DNA from: Trichopria drosophilae
Taxonomy: Eukaryota > Arthropoda > Insecta > Hymenoptera > Diapriidae
Assembly (NCBI GenBank): GCA_030407085.1
Contig: CM059582.1
Location: 138,317,501 to 138,381,500, forward strand
Reading direction: 5' to 3'
DNA: 64,000 nt
In this document: positions 1 through 9,175 of the stretch, piece by piece
Layout: every line of letters starts with the position of its first letter
Numbering within the stretch: position 1 is the first letter of the stretch
The notes under the pieces: model-generated
The model's input: the letters and a program-made list of their open reading frames with translations, nothing else
What the model was told of the DNA's origin: nothing
Database searches by the model: none
Made by a program: the position numbers and the translations under genes

Positions 1-1
1 G

Positions 2-1386
2 TCTGACCAACGAATTAGGCGCGATGTGTTATTACAGACATTTGGCGAATTTATTGAAAATCACCGCGGTAATGATAGGGTCCAGGTTCAGGCTCAGGTT
101 CATCGTGAACAAGAAGATTCTACGACGGAAAATAATAATAATAATGAAAATCTGGATAATTGAAGACGAATCCAGAAATCAGTTGCCGACTGAAATACAA
201 AATATAAATGCAAGGCTGGATCGAATGGAAAATATGTTCATGCAATCCATGCAAAACTGGCCACAACACAGAGCAAGTAGCACGAAGTTGCCAGAGGTAG
301 AGAAAAATGGAAAAGAAACCTTCCAGGATACTTTCGACATAAACTATTTACATAATATCGAAGAAATACAAAATACGGACCACAGGTCGACAAGGCCAAA
401 AGTCGGTCGACAAGTATGCTCAGCTCACCTAATGAGGTGACCACTAGGGAGGGGGGTGATCATTCGGCTAATAGAGCGAATGAAAATGACAGTCGTCATA
501 CTAGCCAATGGAGGCTGAATCAATCCCTCCGTTTCAGAGACCTAGGTGAAATTGTTCGCAAATGAAACGTTACTTTTACAGGCAACGAGCAACAGAGTGT
601 AGAAGAATTTCTAACTCGTATTCAAGAATGCAGCGTAATAGCTAGTATTAACGAGGAAGAATTGCTGCATGCTTTACCCTATCTGTTGACAGGTGTCGCA
701 TTACAATGGTATCGTTTTTCATACCAAAAATGGAGATCATGGTCGGAATTCAAGCACGACATCCGAGCATGCTATGGAAGCGACAGAAATCTTCAACGTC
801 GTCTGGAAAGAGAGGTACACATGTGGACGCAAGGACAGGATGAATCAGTCAGAGATTATATGATCTGTCTGCGATCCTTATTAAACAGATGGATACCAGT
901 GCCGTCTGAAGAGACGCAATTAGATTGGCTTCACCAAAATCTTCAACCTGAATTACAAATGGCTGTTCAGCGAGATCGGTCTCGATCGTTTGAAGAGTTG
1001 CTGTACCAGGCGAGGGAGGCCGAAAGAATTATTAAAGCCAGTCAGTCGTTGCATATAAAAGTAAAAGTAAGACAACTGTCCAGAAGAAGACTGATCTTAA
1101 GATGGCTACGGATGTGTCATCAGTTAAGATGCAGTCAAGGCGTCCGACAACCTCTTGGGACGAAGAAATGAAGAAGAAGATGGACGAAATGTTAGGGCAA
1201 GTGGAACGTCAAATCAATACCATGGTACAACGGAAGTTGGACGAGTTATCGTCTCCACGACGGAATCATAGGTTGGAAGAATATCCGGTTCAAGGTAACT
1301 CCCTTCGAGGAAAAGAGAAGATGCCGTGGCCTCGAACAGTGCCTTTTGAGCAAAGGATGGACAAACCCGAAACAAAAGTTTTCTAA
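2..1386 (+). pseudogene. Gag-like polyprotein remnant
   Basis: The frame at position 2 is open from the window edge to a TGA near 162. The same frame resumes around 431 and runs, with one TGA at 563-565, to 1171; 1102-1386 continues in another frame. The core around 662-1050 has the retrotransposon Gag signature: a leucine-rich start, a 'GVALQWYR' segment, then helical segments ending in 'EAERI'. The family forms the particle shell that packages element RNA. No zinc knuckle was recognised before the protease. Decay here means at least two stops and two frame changes. Confidence 0.75.
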
Positions 1387-1453
1387 GCCTCAGAAGAATC
1401 AGTCTTTCGGTAGAAAATATGGAACAGAACTTACAAGGCTATACCAAGTATAA

Positions 1454-3799
1454 TTGTCCACGATGTCAGGAAAACGAATTCAGGGACGCGTAGGTGAGGT
1501 CACACCTGTCCCTGAGGTTGCATCTAAGACCTCGACTCCAGAATTACAAGATGTTACACCAGTTTCCCTGGGCGTCCACCTGACGTCCGAAGATGGTTCT
1601 ACACGATGGTGGGTGACGACATTTGTCAACGGTCACCGCCTCAAGGCTCTGTATGACCCTGGTGCAGCGGGTACAGTAATTGGCCCAGTAGCTTATAGGT
1701 TAACAACCACCTGTGGTTATCCTATTGAAAAGTACGATGGCGTTGGAGCAAGAGTTGCTGACGGACGAGCCGTTTCGATAACCGGACAGATTAGGATGCC
1801 TTTCCAAGTAGGTCAGAAGGTTAGATGGCTGAAGGCCTTATTAATGCCCAGTTTAGAGCCTGATTGTCTTCTTGGCGCAGATTTTCTTCGCGCATTTAAT
1901 GCCATTTTGCATCCGCGCGACAACTTTCTAACAATTGATGGACAGAAAACAGGAGTACCTGTCGAAGTGGCGACGGTTTCCCTTCCACCTGAAGAGAACC
2001 AAGAGTCGTCTGGATTACGAGGATTAACGGATACTCTACGTGAACGTCGCCAAGATGTCGTTAATTCTATCATTCCCGCAGATAGTCCTCATATAGGTCA
2101 TACTCACTTAGTCAAGCACAAAATTGATGTCGGTAATGCTCGACCGATAAAACAGAGATACTATCCGATTTCAAAGAAGATAGAAGAAGAGATGCATAAG
2201 CAAGTGCAGCATATGCTTGACGAAGGAATAATTGAGACTTCGTAAAGTCCGCGGTCAAGTCCGGTCGTCATGGTGAAAAAGTCCGATGGAACATGGCGAT
2301 TTTGTGTGGACTATCGGAAAGTTAATGCAGTCTCTAAAACGGATGCATATCCTCTGCCGTTAATGGACTCAATTCTAAGAAAGCTACAGTGTGCTCGATA
2401 TATAACTGCGTTAGATCTCGGAAGTGCCTATCATCAAATCCCTATGGAAGAGAATTCCAAGCCAATCACCGCTTTTACTGTTCCTGGGAAGGGGCTCTTC
2501 CAATTCAAACGTATGCCGTTTGGTCTCAGCGGAGCACCTGCATGTGTGATTTGCCAAAGGAGTAAAATACCGCCATTAGCTCCAGCTGGAAAAATGGGAC
2601 GTAGGATGGTACCAGGTCCGTGGAAGATGGTAGCAGCGGATGCTGTGGGTTTATTCCCTAAAAGTCCTCGAGGAAAAGAATACTTAATTTTTTACCAAGA
2701 CTTATTTACTCGATGGGTGGAATGTATACCTGTTCGGAGCGTGAATACGACTACTGTATTAAAGTCGATGGAAGAAAAAATTATTCTGCGCTTTGGAACG
2801 CCAGAAATCTTTCATACGGATAATGGAAAAGCCTTCAGTAATCCGAAAATTGAAAAATATCTGAAGGAGAGGGGAATTAAATCTTCGACAAATCCAGCCT
2901 ACCATCCTCAGGCAAATCCTGTCGAACGAATTAACCGTTCGCTAAAAAGTATGATTGTGGCTTTTGTTGATGACAATCATAGAAAGTGGGACGAACATAT
3001 TGCTGAATTTGCGTTCGCCTACAATACTGCTGTTCATGAGTCGACTGGAGAAAGTCCAGCCATGTTGAATTTCGGCCGACAGCTAATTCCGCCGAATCAA
3101 TGCCGACGCCAAGAAGATTGTCAGGTAAATACCTGCCAAGAAGAACATTCAGTTCGTGATTGGGCCACACGCATGCGGAAACTGCAAGATATTCATCGTG
3201 ATGCTACCCACAATGTAGAGATAGCTCAAGAGCGTCAAGTAAACTATTATGACGCCAAGAAGCGTGATGTAAGATTTGAAGTCGGAGATAAAGTATTTAA
3301 ACGGAATCACGTATTATCTTAGGCAGCCCACGGCTTCGCAGCTAAGTTAGCTCCATAGTTTGTCGGACCGTATATTATTGCCGACCGACTTGGTTCCAAT
3401 GTTTATGAGCTACGAGATCAATCACGAAAATGGATCAGTAAAACAGAAGACTCGTCGTGTGATCAAGATGTTCGAGAAGAAGAAGATGACATAGAGCAAC
3501 GGCCAGTACCTTAGTCTGAACCGGAAGATTTAGGGCGTATGCAGCTTACTGTTCAAGCTGACGTACATAAGGCAGATGTGGTCGAACGTAGACCACGCGG
3601 TAGGCCGAGAAAGATTCATGATTCGAATTCAAATAGCACCGAAAAAGCGAAAGCGCCGATTGCGACGGCGACCAAGGTTTCAAATTCGAATGCGAGTAAA
3701 ATAATTAGGCGTCCGAGAGGTCGACCGCGGAAAGTTGACCGCGTACTATTACCGCTAGGACCGTTAAGGCATAGATATGCTACTCGGAGTAGGATTTAA
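1454..3799 (+). pseudogene. Pol remnant: protease, truncated RT fused in frame to integrase
   Basis: One frame covers the region, with in-frame stops at 2243-2245, 3320-3322, 3356-3358 and 3512-3514. The retropepsin motif is 'LYDPGAAGTVI', where the usual DTGA has become DPGA. RT begins near 2090 and reads through 'DYRKVNAVSKTDAYPLP' and 'MPFGLSGAPA', then jumps near 2550 into 'CVICQRSK', the end of the integrase zinc finger. The YxDD palm motif, thumb, RNase H and most of the zinc finger are therefore missing. The integrase core keeps its three acidic positions: Asp in 'AADAVG', Asp in 'HTDNGKAF' and Glu in 'NPVERINR'. The protein is inferred to be non-functional. The deletion preserved the frame, so a cut-down read-through product could exist only if the stops were suppressed. 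Confidence 0.8.
3539..3799 (+). other. AT-hook-containing C-terminal tail of the retroelement integrase
   Basis: The tail stays in the Pol frame and carries two copies of the AT-hook core, 'RRPRGRPRK', near 3587-3613 and 3713-3739, before ending in 'RHRYATRSRI'. AT-hooks bind the minor groove of AT-rich DNA. On a Ty3/gypsy integrase such a tail would plausibly steer insertion, much as chromodomains do in chromoviruses; that role is inference. A TAG at 3512 separates it from the integrase core in this copy. Confidence 0.6.
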
Positions 3800-3800
3800 C

Positions 3801-4117
3801 ATTTTAGTGAGCGATAGCTAGGTAATGTACAAGCTCGCAATAAAGGTCTCAGGTTTTCCTATTTCAAGTAATATAATAGGCCCCAATCGAACGCGAACAA
3901 TTATTGTTGTGCTATGCTATTAAAAAAAAAAAGAAAAAGGTGATGGGCACTCGATTATAGTTCATTTTCGCAACTGAAATGTTTGTTTTATTTGTTTTCC
4001 TTTCTCTTCTCTCTCTTTCCCTTTAGTCCTTCCTTTGTCGCTCTTAACTCCTAAGATGTGCCCGAGATTCGGAGACCGACTGGAGAGCTGGTACATCAGA
4101 CGGATAGCCAGCGTCTG
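3801..4117. other. Spacer without recognised gene
   Basis: AT-rich DNA with a short A run at 3920-3935 and a pyrimidine-rich tract around 4000-4025. The right LTR of the retroelement might lie here but no second copy exists in the window for comparison. No coding sequence is supported. Confidence 0.5.
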
Positions 4118-4328
4118 CACGGAAAAAAGTCCGCGCATATACAGTCAGGACAGCGTGTGCGCTGGTAATAGGGATCCCGCCTTTCCGTATCAACAATGGT
4201 GCACCGACCATGAGAGTACGGCGCTGTGAGCGCCACTGGAAAGAACGAACCCTCTCCATTTAAATACGAGGCTGAGTGAGCATCAGTTTTTTGAGTGCAC
4301 ACGGGCATCAAGATTCTCATTAGGGTTA
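4118..4328 (+). repeat. Outer left arm of fold-back element
   Basis: Near-identical inverted copy of 7440-7650. It includes a GC-rich stretch with a BamHI-like GGATCC and a 'TTTAAATACGAGGCTGAGTGAGC' type segment found in both arms. The arm is interrupted at a TA by the 4329-5927 insertion. Confidence 0.8.
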
Positions 4329-5927
4329 CCAGACGTATTCATTTATAACCGGACGCTCTAACTCTAAAACTATGAGCTTCTATAAGAAAATTATAATAAT
4401 GAGTTGTTTTGAAAAAGTAATTTATTTGATAATAGGTGTATGAGAATCTATCATCCGGCGTTGCTTAATACATAGTTCATAATCATATTGAATGCATCAA
4501 TTGTCCGGATCAGTGACATGTTGGATGAAATAATTTCACAGCAATTTTTTTTTGACGTTTCGATGACCATGTCCATTATTAGCAGAACTAAATAGTTTAT
4601 TAATTATGAATAAAAACATTAATTTAACAAAAATAATATTGTATGTAAAAAAAAATATAACACACCGTGTAAATACTTAATTAATAAGAAATTATTTCAT
4701 CCAACATGTCACTGATCCGGACAATCAATACATTCAACATGATTATGAAAATAAAAATAAGTAATTTATATGATATAAAATTAATTTTCGTTTAATATTT
4801 TTGTTTGTGTGAGTCTTATATCTATGAAATGTGACAAATGAAAAGAAAGGAGTTTTACGCAAAAATGCAAACTTTTCCACAAACGTAAAATTAAACATAT
4901 TCTTGAAAAAATTATGTTTTTTTTATACGGGTGAGCAAAATGTAGAGGATTTTTTTTTTAAATTATAATTTATTTATGAAAAATTCTGAAAATAATTTGG
5001 TGTATTCACTTATGAATTCTACGAGTTTTTTGTCCTTTGCAATTTTTGCCAAAAGTTGATAGTTCTTTGGGGGAAAAAATCCTAAACTATAATATTGGAA
5101 ATTCATTTCCTCGAAAACTATCAACTTTTCGAAAAAATTGCTAAGAACAAATAATTCTTACAATTCATCAGAGAATACACTAAATTTTTTTCAGAATTTT
5201 TTGTATATAAATTACAATTTTGAAAAAAATGTTGAAAAAAAATTTCTCAAAATATCATCAAAACATTTTGAAAAAATTCCACTATGTCGCTTGATGAATT
5301 TTAAGAACTTTTCATTCTAGGCATTTTTTTTTTAAAGTTCATAATTTTTGAGTTAGAGCGTCCACAAATTTCTCAAAGAAATGTTCATTGTTTACGCCAT
5401 TTTGAGGTCGTTAGAATGATGTAGAGTATAAAAGTAAAATTTTGTCTTAAAATTCAACTATTTTATGTACCATTATGCAAGGTTTAAACAAAATTCCAAT
5501 ATTCTAATAGCTCGAAAAAAATTGATAAGAATAAAAAATTCCCAATTTTTTGGAAATCTTTTAAATATTCGGCGCCATATTGGAATTTCTGATGGCTGAA
5601 ACTCAATTTTGACCTAGGAATCTTGAACAGCGACCTCGAAAATAGTAGGCTACGTACCTCTCAATTGTTTTAAAATTTGATTTTGATACGAAATACTTGT
5701 TTGAAAATGAAGTGTAAAAATTGTCATTTCAGGCGTTAATGGGTTAAACGGACAATCGATGCATTCAACATGATTATGAAATATGTATTAAGCAACGCCG
5801 GATGATAGATTCTCATACACCTATTATCAAATAAATTACTTTTTCAAAACAACTCATTCTTAGCATTTTCTTATAGAAGCTCATAAGTTTTAGAGTTGAG
5901 CGTCCGGTTATAAATGAATACGTCAGG
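4329..5927. mobile_element. 1.6-kb TA-flanked inverted-repeat element inserted in the left arm
   Basis: Its ends, CCAGACGTATTCATTTATAA and the inverse of TTATAAATGAATACGTCAGG, are imperfect inverted repeats that continue for about 200 bp (4329-4545 against 5745-5927). Flanking TA dinucleotides at 4327-4328 and 5928-5929 match a TA target duplication, as in Tc1/mariner-type elements. The uninterrupted right arm (7430-7445) shows the empty-site sequence. A further internal inverted copy of 4480-4545 sits at 4685-4750. The centre (4750-5745) is very AT-rich with no supported gene; a 60-codon frame at 5138 looks like chance. A diverged relative of 5100-5450 lies at 31070-31430. Confidence 0.75.
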
Positions 5928-5929
5928 TA

Positions 5930-6305
5930 TACGGAAAAACCTTTGGGAGCGCTGCTCACCCATGAACGGGGCGGGCAGCCCTCCCGCAGCACTTTTAATT
6001 TTTCAAATGATGATTAAAAATATAAGGGCGTAAAGATAAATTTTTTTTTTAATAGATATCGATTCATACTATTATTAAGGAAGTTTATGCGATATTTTTA
6101 GACTATCAAATTACTTATATGGTTTATAAAGATCGTTAAAAGCGTAAAAACCGGCACTTTTCCCATTTTAACGCTTCCGTATCAAAAACAGAGCAAAAAA
6201 AAATAAAATTGCACTAAAGCTTTTCTGTAGAGCGTGAAATTTTCTACAAAAAAGTCACGGGCAGCGATAGTGTAACATTAATAGTTTGGCCAGAAAGAAA
6301 ACACG
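5930..6305 (+). repeat. Inner left arm of fold-back element
   Basis: Inverted counterpart of 7072-7440, including 'GGGAGCGCTGCTCACCC' against the GAGCAGCGCTCCC segment of the right arm. The remaining 6306-6368 is the original loop, into which the retrozyme inserted. Confidence 0.75.
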
Positions 6306-6429
6306 AATTTAAACAGAATATTCCGAATATTTTACATTGGGTATCGATCAAACTGCAAGTTGACGTTCCAGTTGTGGCGACTGCCGTCGAACTCCTTTCT
6401 CGCAAGTGACTGCAGTAGCACAGCTTTCG

Positions 6430-6437
6430 TATATAAG
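6430..6437 (+). promoter_or_regulatory. TATA box in 5' LTR
   Basis: TATATAAG lies about 30 bp upstream of the start of the hammerhead (6462). Initiation 25-30 bp downstream would put the transcript start close to the first ribozyme nucleotide. The same box recurs in the 3' LTR at 6878-6885. The start site itself is inferred. Confidence 0.6.
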
Positions 6438-6461
6438 CCCGCAATTTCCACTCTTCCTCCG

Positions 6462-6534
6462 GATCGTATAAGGCAGGGCCCCACTATGTCGCCTTACTGA
6501 TGAGTCCAGTAGTGGGGACCGGGACGAAACGATC
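6462..6534 (+). ncRNA. Type III hammerhead ribozyme (5' LTR copy)
   Basis: All conserved core parts are present in order. Helix III is GATCGT (6462-6467) with ACGATC (6529-6534), 6 bp. The cleavage triplet GTA gives cutting after A6468. Helix I is TAAGGC (6469-6474) with GCCTTA (6491-6496), 6 bp, closed by a 16-nt loop. The core box CTGATGA is 6497-6503. Helix II is GTCC (6504-6507) with GGAC (6522-6525), and the core GAA plus A15.1 is 6526-6529. Loop I carries CCCCACTA (6479-6486), the exact complement of TAGTGGGG (6510-6517) in loop II, so an 8-bp loop-loop contact is possible. Helices I and II are closed and helix III is open, which defines type III. A GTA site is an accepted NUH triplet. 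No activity has been measured. Confidence 0.9.
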
Positions 6535-6619
6535 GACACAGTGGTCTGCATTATCCGCCACTGTCGGTATGGTAGATTTCCGCCATATCGGAAGGAGGTA
6601 ATGCTACCTTACCTCTTCA

Positions 6620-6638
6620 TTGGTGACCCTGGTAACCC
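6620..6638 (+). promoter_or_regulatory. Probable primer-binding site of the retrozyme
   Basis: TGGTGACCC follows the CA end of the 5' LTR after one base. Starting TGG, as complement of a tRNA 3' CCA end, and lying immediately after the LTR are the usual properties of an LTR-element primer site. The tRNA species was not identified. Confidence 0.5.
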
Positions 6639-6805
6639 AACTCCATTGCTTCCCTTACCGCATCTGTAGCTGCTCACACACGAGTCCAATTCCTCGTTCC
6701 GCTGGAGCCCTGAAAGGTTTGCTGTCAGCAATGAGTTGGGGTGAACTCGTTCCTTCTGAACTATCATTGTATCGTTCCGTCCTAGTCCTACGTCCTGCAA
6801 CGTCA

Positions 6806-6820
6806 CTGGAGGGGGAGTAT
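6806..6820 (+). promoter_or_regulatory. Polypurine tract of the retrozyme
   Basis: GGAGGGGGAG followed by TAT abuts the TG start of the 3' LTR. A purine tract here primes plus-strand DNA synthesis in LTR elements. Confidence 0.65.
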
Positions 6821-7067
6821 TGTGGCGACTGCCGTCGAACTCCTTTCTCGCAAGTGACTGCAGTAGCACAGCTTTCGTATATAAGCCCGCAATTTCCACT
6901 CTTCCTCCGGATCGTATAAGGCAGGGCCCCACTATGTCGCCTTACTGATGAGTCCAGTAGTGGGGACCGGGACGAAACGATCGACACAGTGGTCTGCATT
7001 ATCCGCCACTGTCGGTATGGTAGATTTCCGCCATACCGGAAGGAGGTAATGCTACCTTACCTCTTCA
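6821..7067 (+). repeat. 3' LTR of the retrozyme
   Basis: Second 247-bp LTR, offset 448 bp from the first, followed by the CAGT duplication. Transcripts starting in the 5' LTR would include this copy's ribozyme. Confidence 0.9.
6910..6982 (+). ncRNA. Type III hammerhead ribozyme (3' LTR copy)
   Basis: Identical in every base to the 5' copy; cleavage is predicted after A6916. Cutting at both ribozymes would release a 448-nt RNA (6469-6916) with the ends needed for ligation to a circle. Confidence 0.9.
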
Positions 7068-7071
7068 CAGT

Positions 7072-7650
7072 GTTATTTCTGGCTAAACTATTAATATTAG
7101 ACTAGGGCTGCCACTGACTTTTTTGTAGGAAATTTCACGCTCTGCAGAAAATCTTAGTGCAATTTTACTCTATTTTGCTCTGTTTTTGATACGTAAGGGT
7201 TAAAATGGAAAAAGTGCCGATTTTTACGCGTTTAACGATCTTTATAAACCATATAAGTAATTTGATGGTCTAAAAATAGTGCATAAACTTTCTTAATGAT
7301 TGTATGATTCCATATTTATTCAGAAAAAGATTTATTTTTACGCTCTTATATTTTTAATCATCATTTGAAAAGTTAAAAGTGCCGCGGGAGCGCTACCCGC
7401 CCGGTTTGGGTGAGCAGCGCTCCCAAAAGTTTTTCCGTGTAACCCTAATGAGAATCTTGATGCTCGTGTGCACTCAAAAAACTGATGCTCACTCAGCCTC
7501 GTATTTAAATGGAGAGGGTTCGTTCTTTCCAGTGGCGCTCACAGCGCCGTACTCTCATGGTCGGTGCACCATTGTTGATACGGAAAGGCGGGATCCCTAT
7601 TACCAGCGCACGCGCTGCCCTGACTGTATATGCGCGGACTTTTTTCCGTG
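7072..7650 (-). repeat. Right arm of fold-back element
   Basis: Uninterrupted arm that pairs with 5930-6305 and then with 4118-4328. It shows the empty site of the 4329-5927 insertion at about 7439-7442 and so proves that element came later. Confidence 0.8.
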
Positions 7651-8119
7651 TGGGTGGGGGATGTAACGTGAATGCCTTCTGTTAGTAATTTATGTTAATA
7701 TTGGATCTATGGCATCACGTTATATCTCGTGCTCAGGCGACAGCTACTAATATTAAATGTATGTAATTTTAATTTCATTATTATTATTATTTTATGCTGT
7801 AGCTTCGTAATGTAAACATTGCCCGAAATCAAGAGTTCGAAGAACTCGAGTACAGGGTGCAAGGTGGGGTCGATGCGCGTGCCAACGAAAACCCGCGAAA
7901 CTCGCCAGACCTTGCGAGACCTTGCGAAGATCAAGTGTTCTGCGGTGCGTCCTATAATTGGATCCTCCTCGTGTTTCGTACGCGTGATTGATTTTTTGTT
8001 ATTCACGGTACGTGAAAATTGTTCGTCCGAAGGGACTCTGTCGTCTGAACTTTAGTGTTTTTTTTTTGTTTGTGACGGCCACGCAACCCAGCGAGTGAGC
8101 GCACGCCGAACGTGTATGC

Positions 8120-8161
<42 letters not shown>

Positions 8162-8180
8162 TGTGTAGAAACCCGCCTAA
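7651..8180 (+). promoter_or_regulatory. Possible promoter and 5' untranslated exon ending at a splice donor
   Basis: 7840-8120 is clearly richer in G, C and CpG than its surroundings and is followed by a (GA)n run at 8122-8157. A good donor-like site, AAAT|GTAAGTACC, follows near 8180. This is how an insect 5' untranslated first exon often looks, and the next recognisable host exon on the same strand is the RanBP9/10 exon at 18042. Linking the two is speculation. No long open frame supports a coding role. Confidence 0.25.
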
Positions 8181-8667
8181 ATGTAAGTACCGGCTTTTCC
8201 TTCTAAACGGTTTATACGAATACCGGGCTTCTCATTAAGTTTGCTCATGGATAAAAACCTTGTTTGGTGGAATTATATGCTAATTTTATTTCAATTAAAT
8301 TCCATGTGAATTCTGTCTTTATCCTTCTTGTTACATTTTCTCCTCCTGAGAAATTAAACATTCCAATTTCTATTGTGTCGTCCATACAGTTTCTTGTGAT
8401 TACGTTGATATTAATTCATACATTCACATTGTCGAGTCAGTGCCGCGATAAATCCGGGAAAAATCGGTTAATCGAACGGTTGTGTCGATCGCCAAAATTT
8501 TAAAGTCGATCAACGACCAACCGCCCGACACCGCTGGACGTGCGACAAAAGTCGTACCACCGTTTATAACTGCCAACGCGGTACATGACTTTACGGCGAT
8601 TTAGCCTGATTAATTTGCTTTTATTTAATCGGCAAATTCTTTTATCCCTAACAAAAGGCAGTTATAT

Positions 8668-8870
8668 CATTATTCAAATTCTACTAATCTATTAGTAAAA
8701 TTTTACTAATTTCAAATTAGTAATTTTGTTCTTTTATTTTTTATTACTAAAGTGAATTAGTAGAATTTGACTAATTAATAAGTCATTTTTTACTATTTGA
8801 TGGTCAAAATCATTACTAATTCAATTGGTGACCGACGTCTTACTATTACATTAGTAGTTTTTGAATAATT
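8668..8870. mobile_element. MITE with TTATTCAAA..CTACTAAT inverted ends
   Basis: The left end TTATTCAAATTCTACTAAT and the inverse of ATTAGTAGTTTTTGAATAA match at 17 of 19 positions. Between them are further ATTAGTA/TACTAAT copies in both orientations. About 200 bp, AT-rich, no coding capacity. Confidence 0.6.
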
Positions 8871-8917
8871 CAAATTTATAGAGCAGGAAAATGCAGTCGA
8901 CATATTTTTCATCTATA

Positions 8918-9175
8918 CACTACAAAAACAAGTGTCTTATTTTGAGATGTTTTGTCCCTAGTTTTGAAACGTTTAAAATATTTTGTGTCCTCACTTATGA
9001 AACACTTCAAGTGTCTCCGTGTAAGATGCGAAACGTCTTAAACGTCTCAAACTGAGACACTTACATTCATCTCAGATTCAGACACGACTGGTGCCTTAGA
9101 GGGTATGAAACAAATAAGTATCTCATTTTGAGCTACGATACATCTCAAGATAAATTATAGGCGTGAATCGTTTAT
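8918..9175 (+). mobile_element. CACTA-like transposon terminus with subterminal repeats
   Basis: Begins CACTACAAAAACAAGTGTC and continues with many degenerate copies of AAGTGTCTC, GAGACACTT and TGAGACGTTT-like words in both orientations. A CACTA end with an array of short subterminal repeats is characteristic of CACTA/EnSpm elements, where the transposase binds the repeats. The other end was not found, so this may be a fragment. Confidence 0.45.

Larger units (their letters stand above)
1..3800 (+). mobile_element. Decayed Ty3/gypsy-like LTR retrotransposon (5' end outside window)
   Basis: Gag- and Pol-like coding sequence runs in one direction and mostly in one reading frame (codon starts congruent to 2 mod 3) from the left edge to about 3799. 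Order is Gag, protease, N-terminal reverse transcriptase, integrase, C-terminal tail, which is the Ty3/gypsy order. Premature stops, a Gag frame change and an internal Pol deletion show it is dead. No LTR was recognised on the right side, and the 5' LTR and leader would lie left of the window. Assignment to a named gypsy lineage is not possible by eye. Confidence 0.85.
6373..6619 (+). repeat. 5' LTR of the retrozyme
   Basis: Starts TG, ends CA, 247 bp, and is 246/247 identical to the 3' LTR by direct reading. It contains TATATAAG at 6430-6437 and the hammerhead at 6462-6534. Confidence 0.9.
6373..7067 (+). mobile_element. LTR retrozyme: 695-bp non-autonomous LTR retrotransposon with hammerhead ribozymes in both LTRs
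   Basis: Two 247-bp direct repeats (6373-6619 and 6821-7067) begin TGTGGCGACT, end CTTACCTCTTCA, and differ at one base (T versus C in CCATAYCGG). The element is flanked by CAGT at 6369-6372 and 7068-7071, a perfect 4-bp target duplication. The internal part (6620-6820, about 200 bp) has a TGG-starting primer-binding-like site right after the 5' LTR and a purine tract (GGAGGGGGAG) just before the 3' LTR. It encodes no protein. Each LTR holds a TATA box and a complete type III hammerhead ribozyme. This is the architecture called a retrozyme: Pol II transcripts self-cleave in both LTRs and can be circularised, and an autonomous gypsy-type element would supply the enzymes. Family rules are known from plants; applying them here is inference. 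Confidence 0.9.
4118..7650. mobile_element. Composite fold-back element (CACGGAAAAAA... ends) with two nested insertions
   Basis: The sequence at 4118-4328, and its continuation at 5930-6305, is found in inverted orientation at 7072-7650. Both ends read CACGGAAAAAA inward. Taking out the inserted element at 4329-5927 and the retrozyme at 6373-7067 leaves a hairpin of about 1.2 kb with arms near 590 bp and a very short loop. No coding sequence is seen in the arms. The target duplication is not clear. It is probably a non-autonomous fold-back DNA transposon; the superfamily was not determined. Confidence 0.8.

Noticed and set aside
6348..6999. Several 60-115 codon frames within the retrozyme and its surroundings
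   Set aside because: The same frame appears in both LTRs because they are repeats; it crosses the ribozyme core and has no protein features.
8122..8157. GAGA-factor site cluster
   Set aside because: A plain (GA)n microsatellite; binding by GAGA factor is possible but cannot be claimed from the repeat alone.
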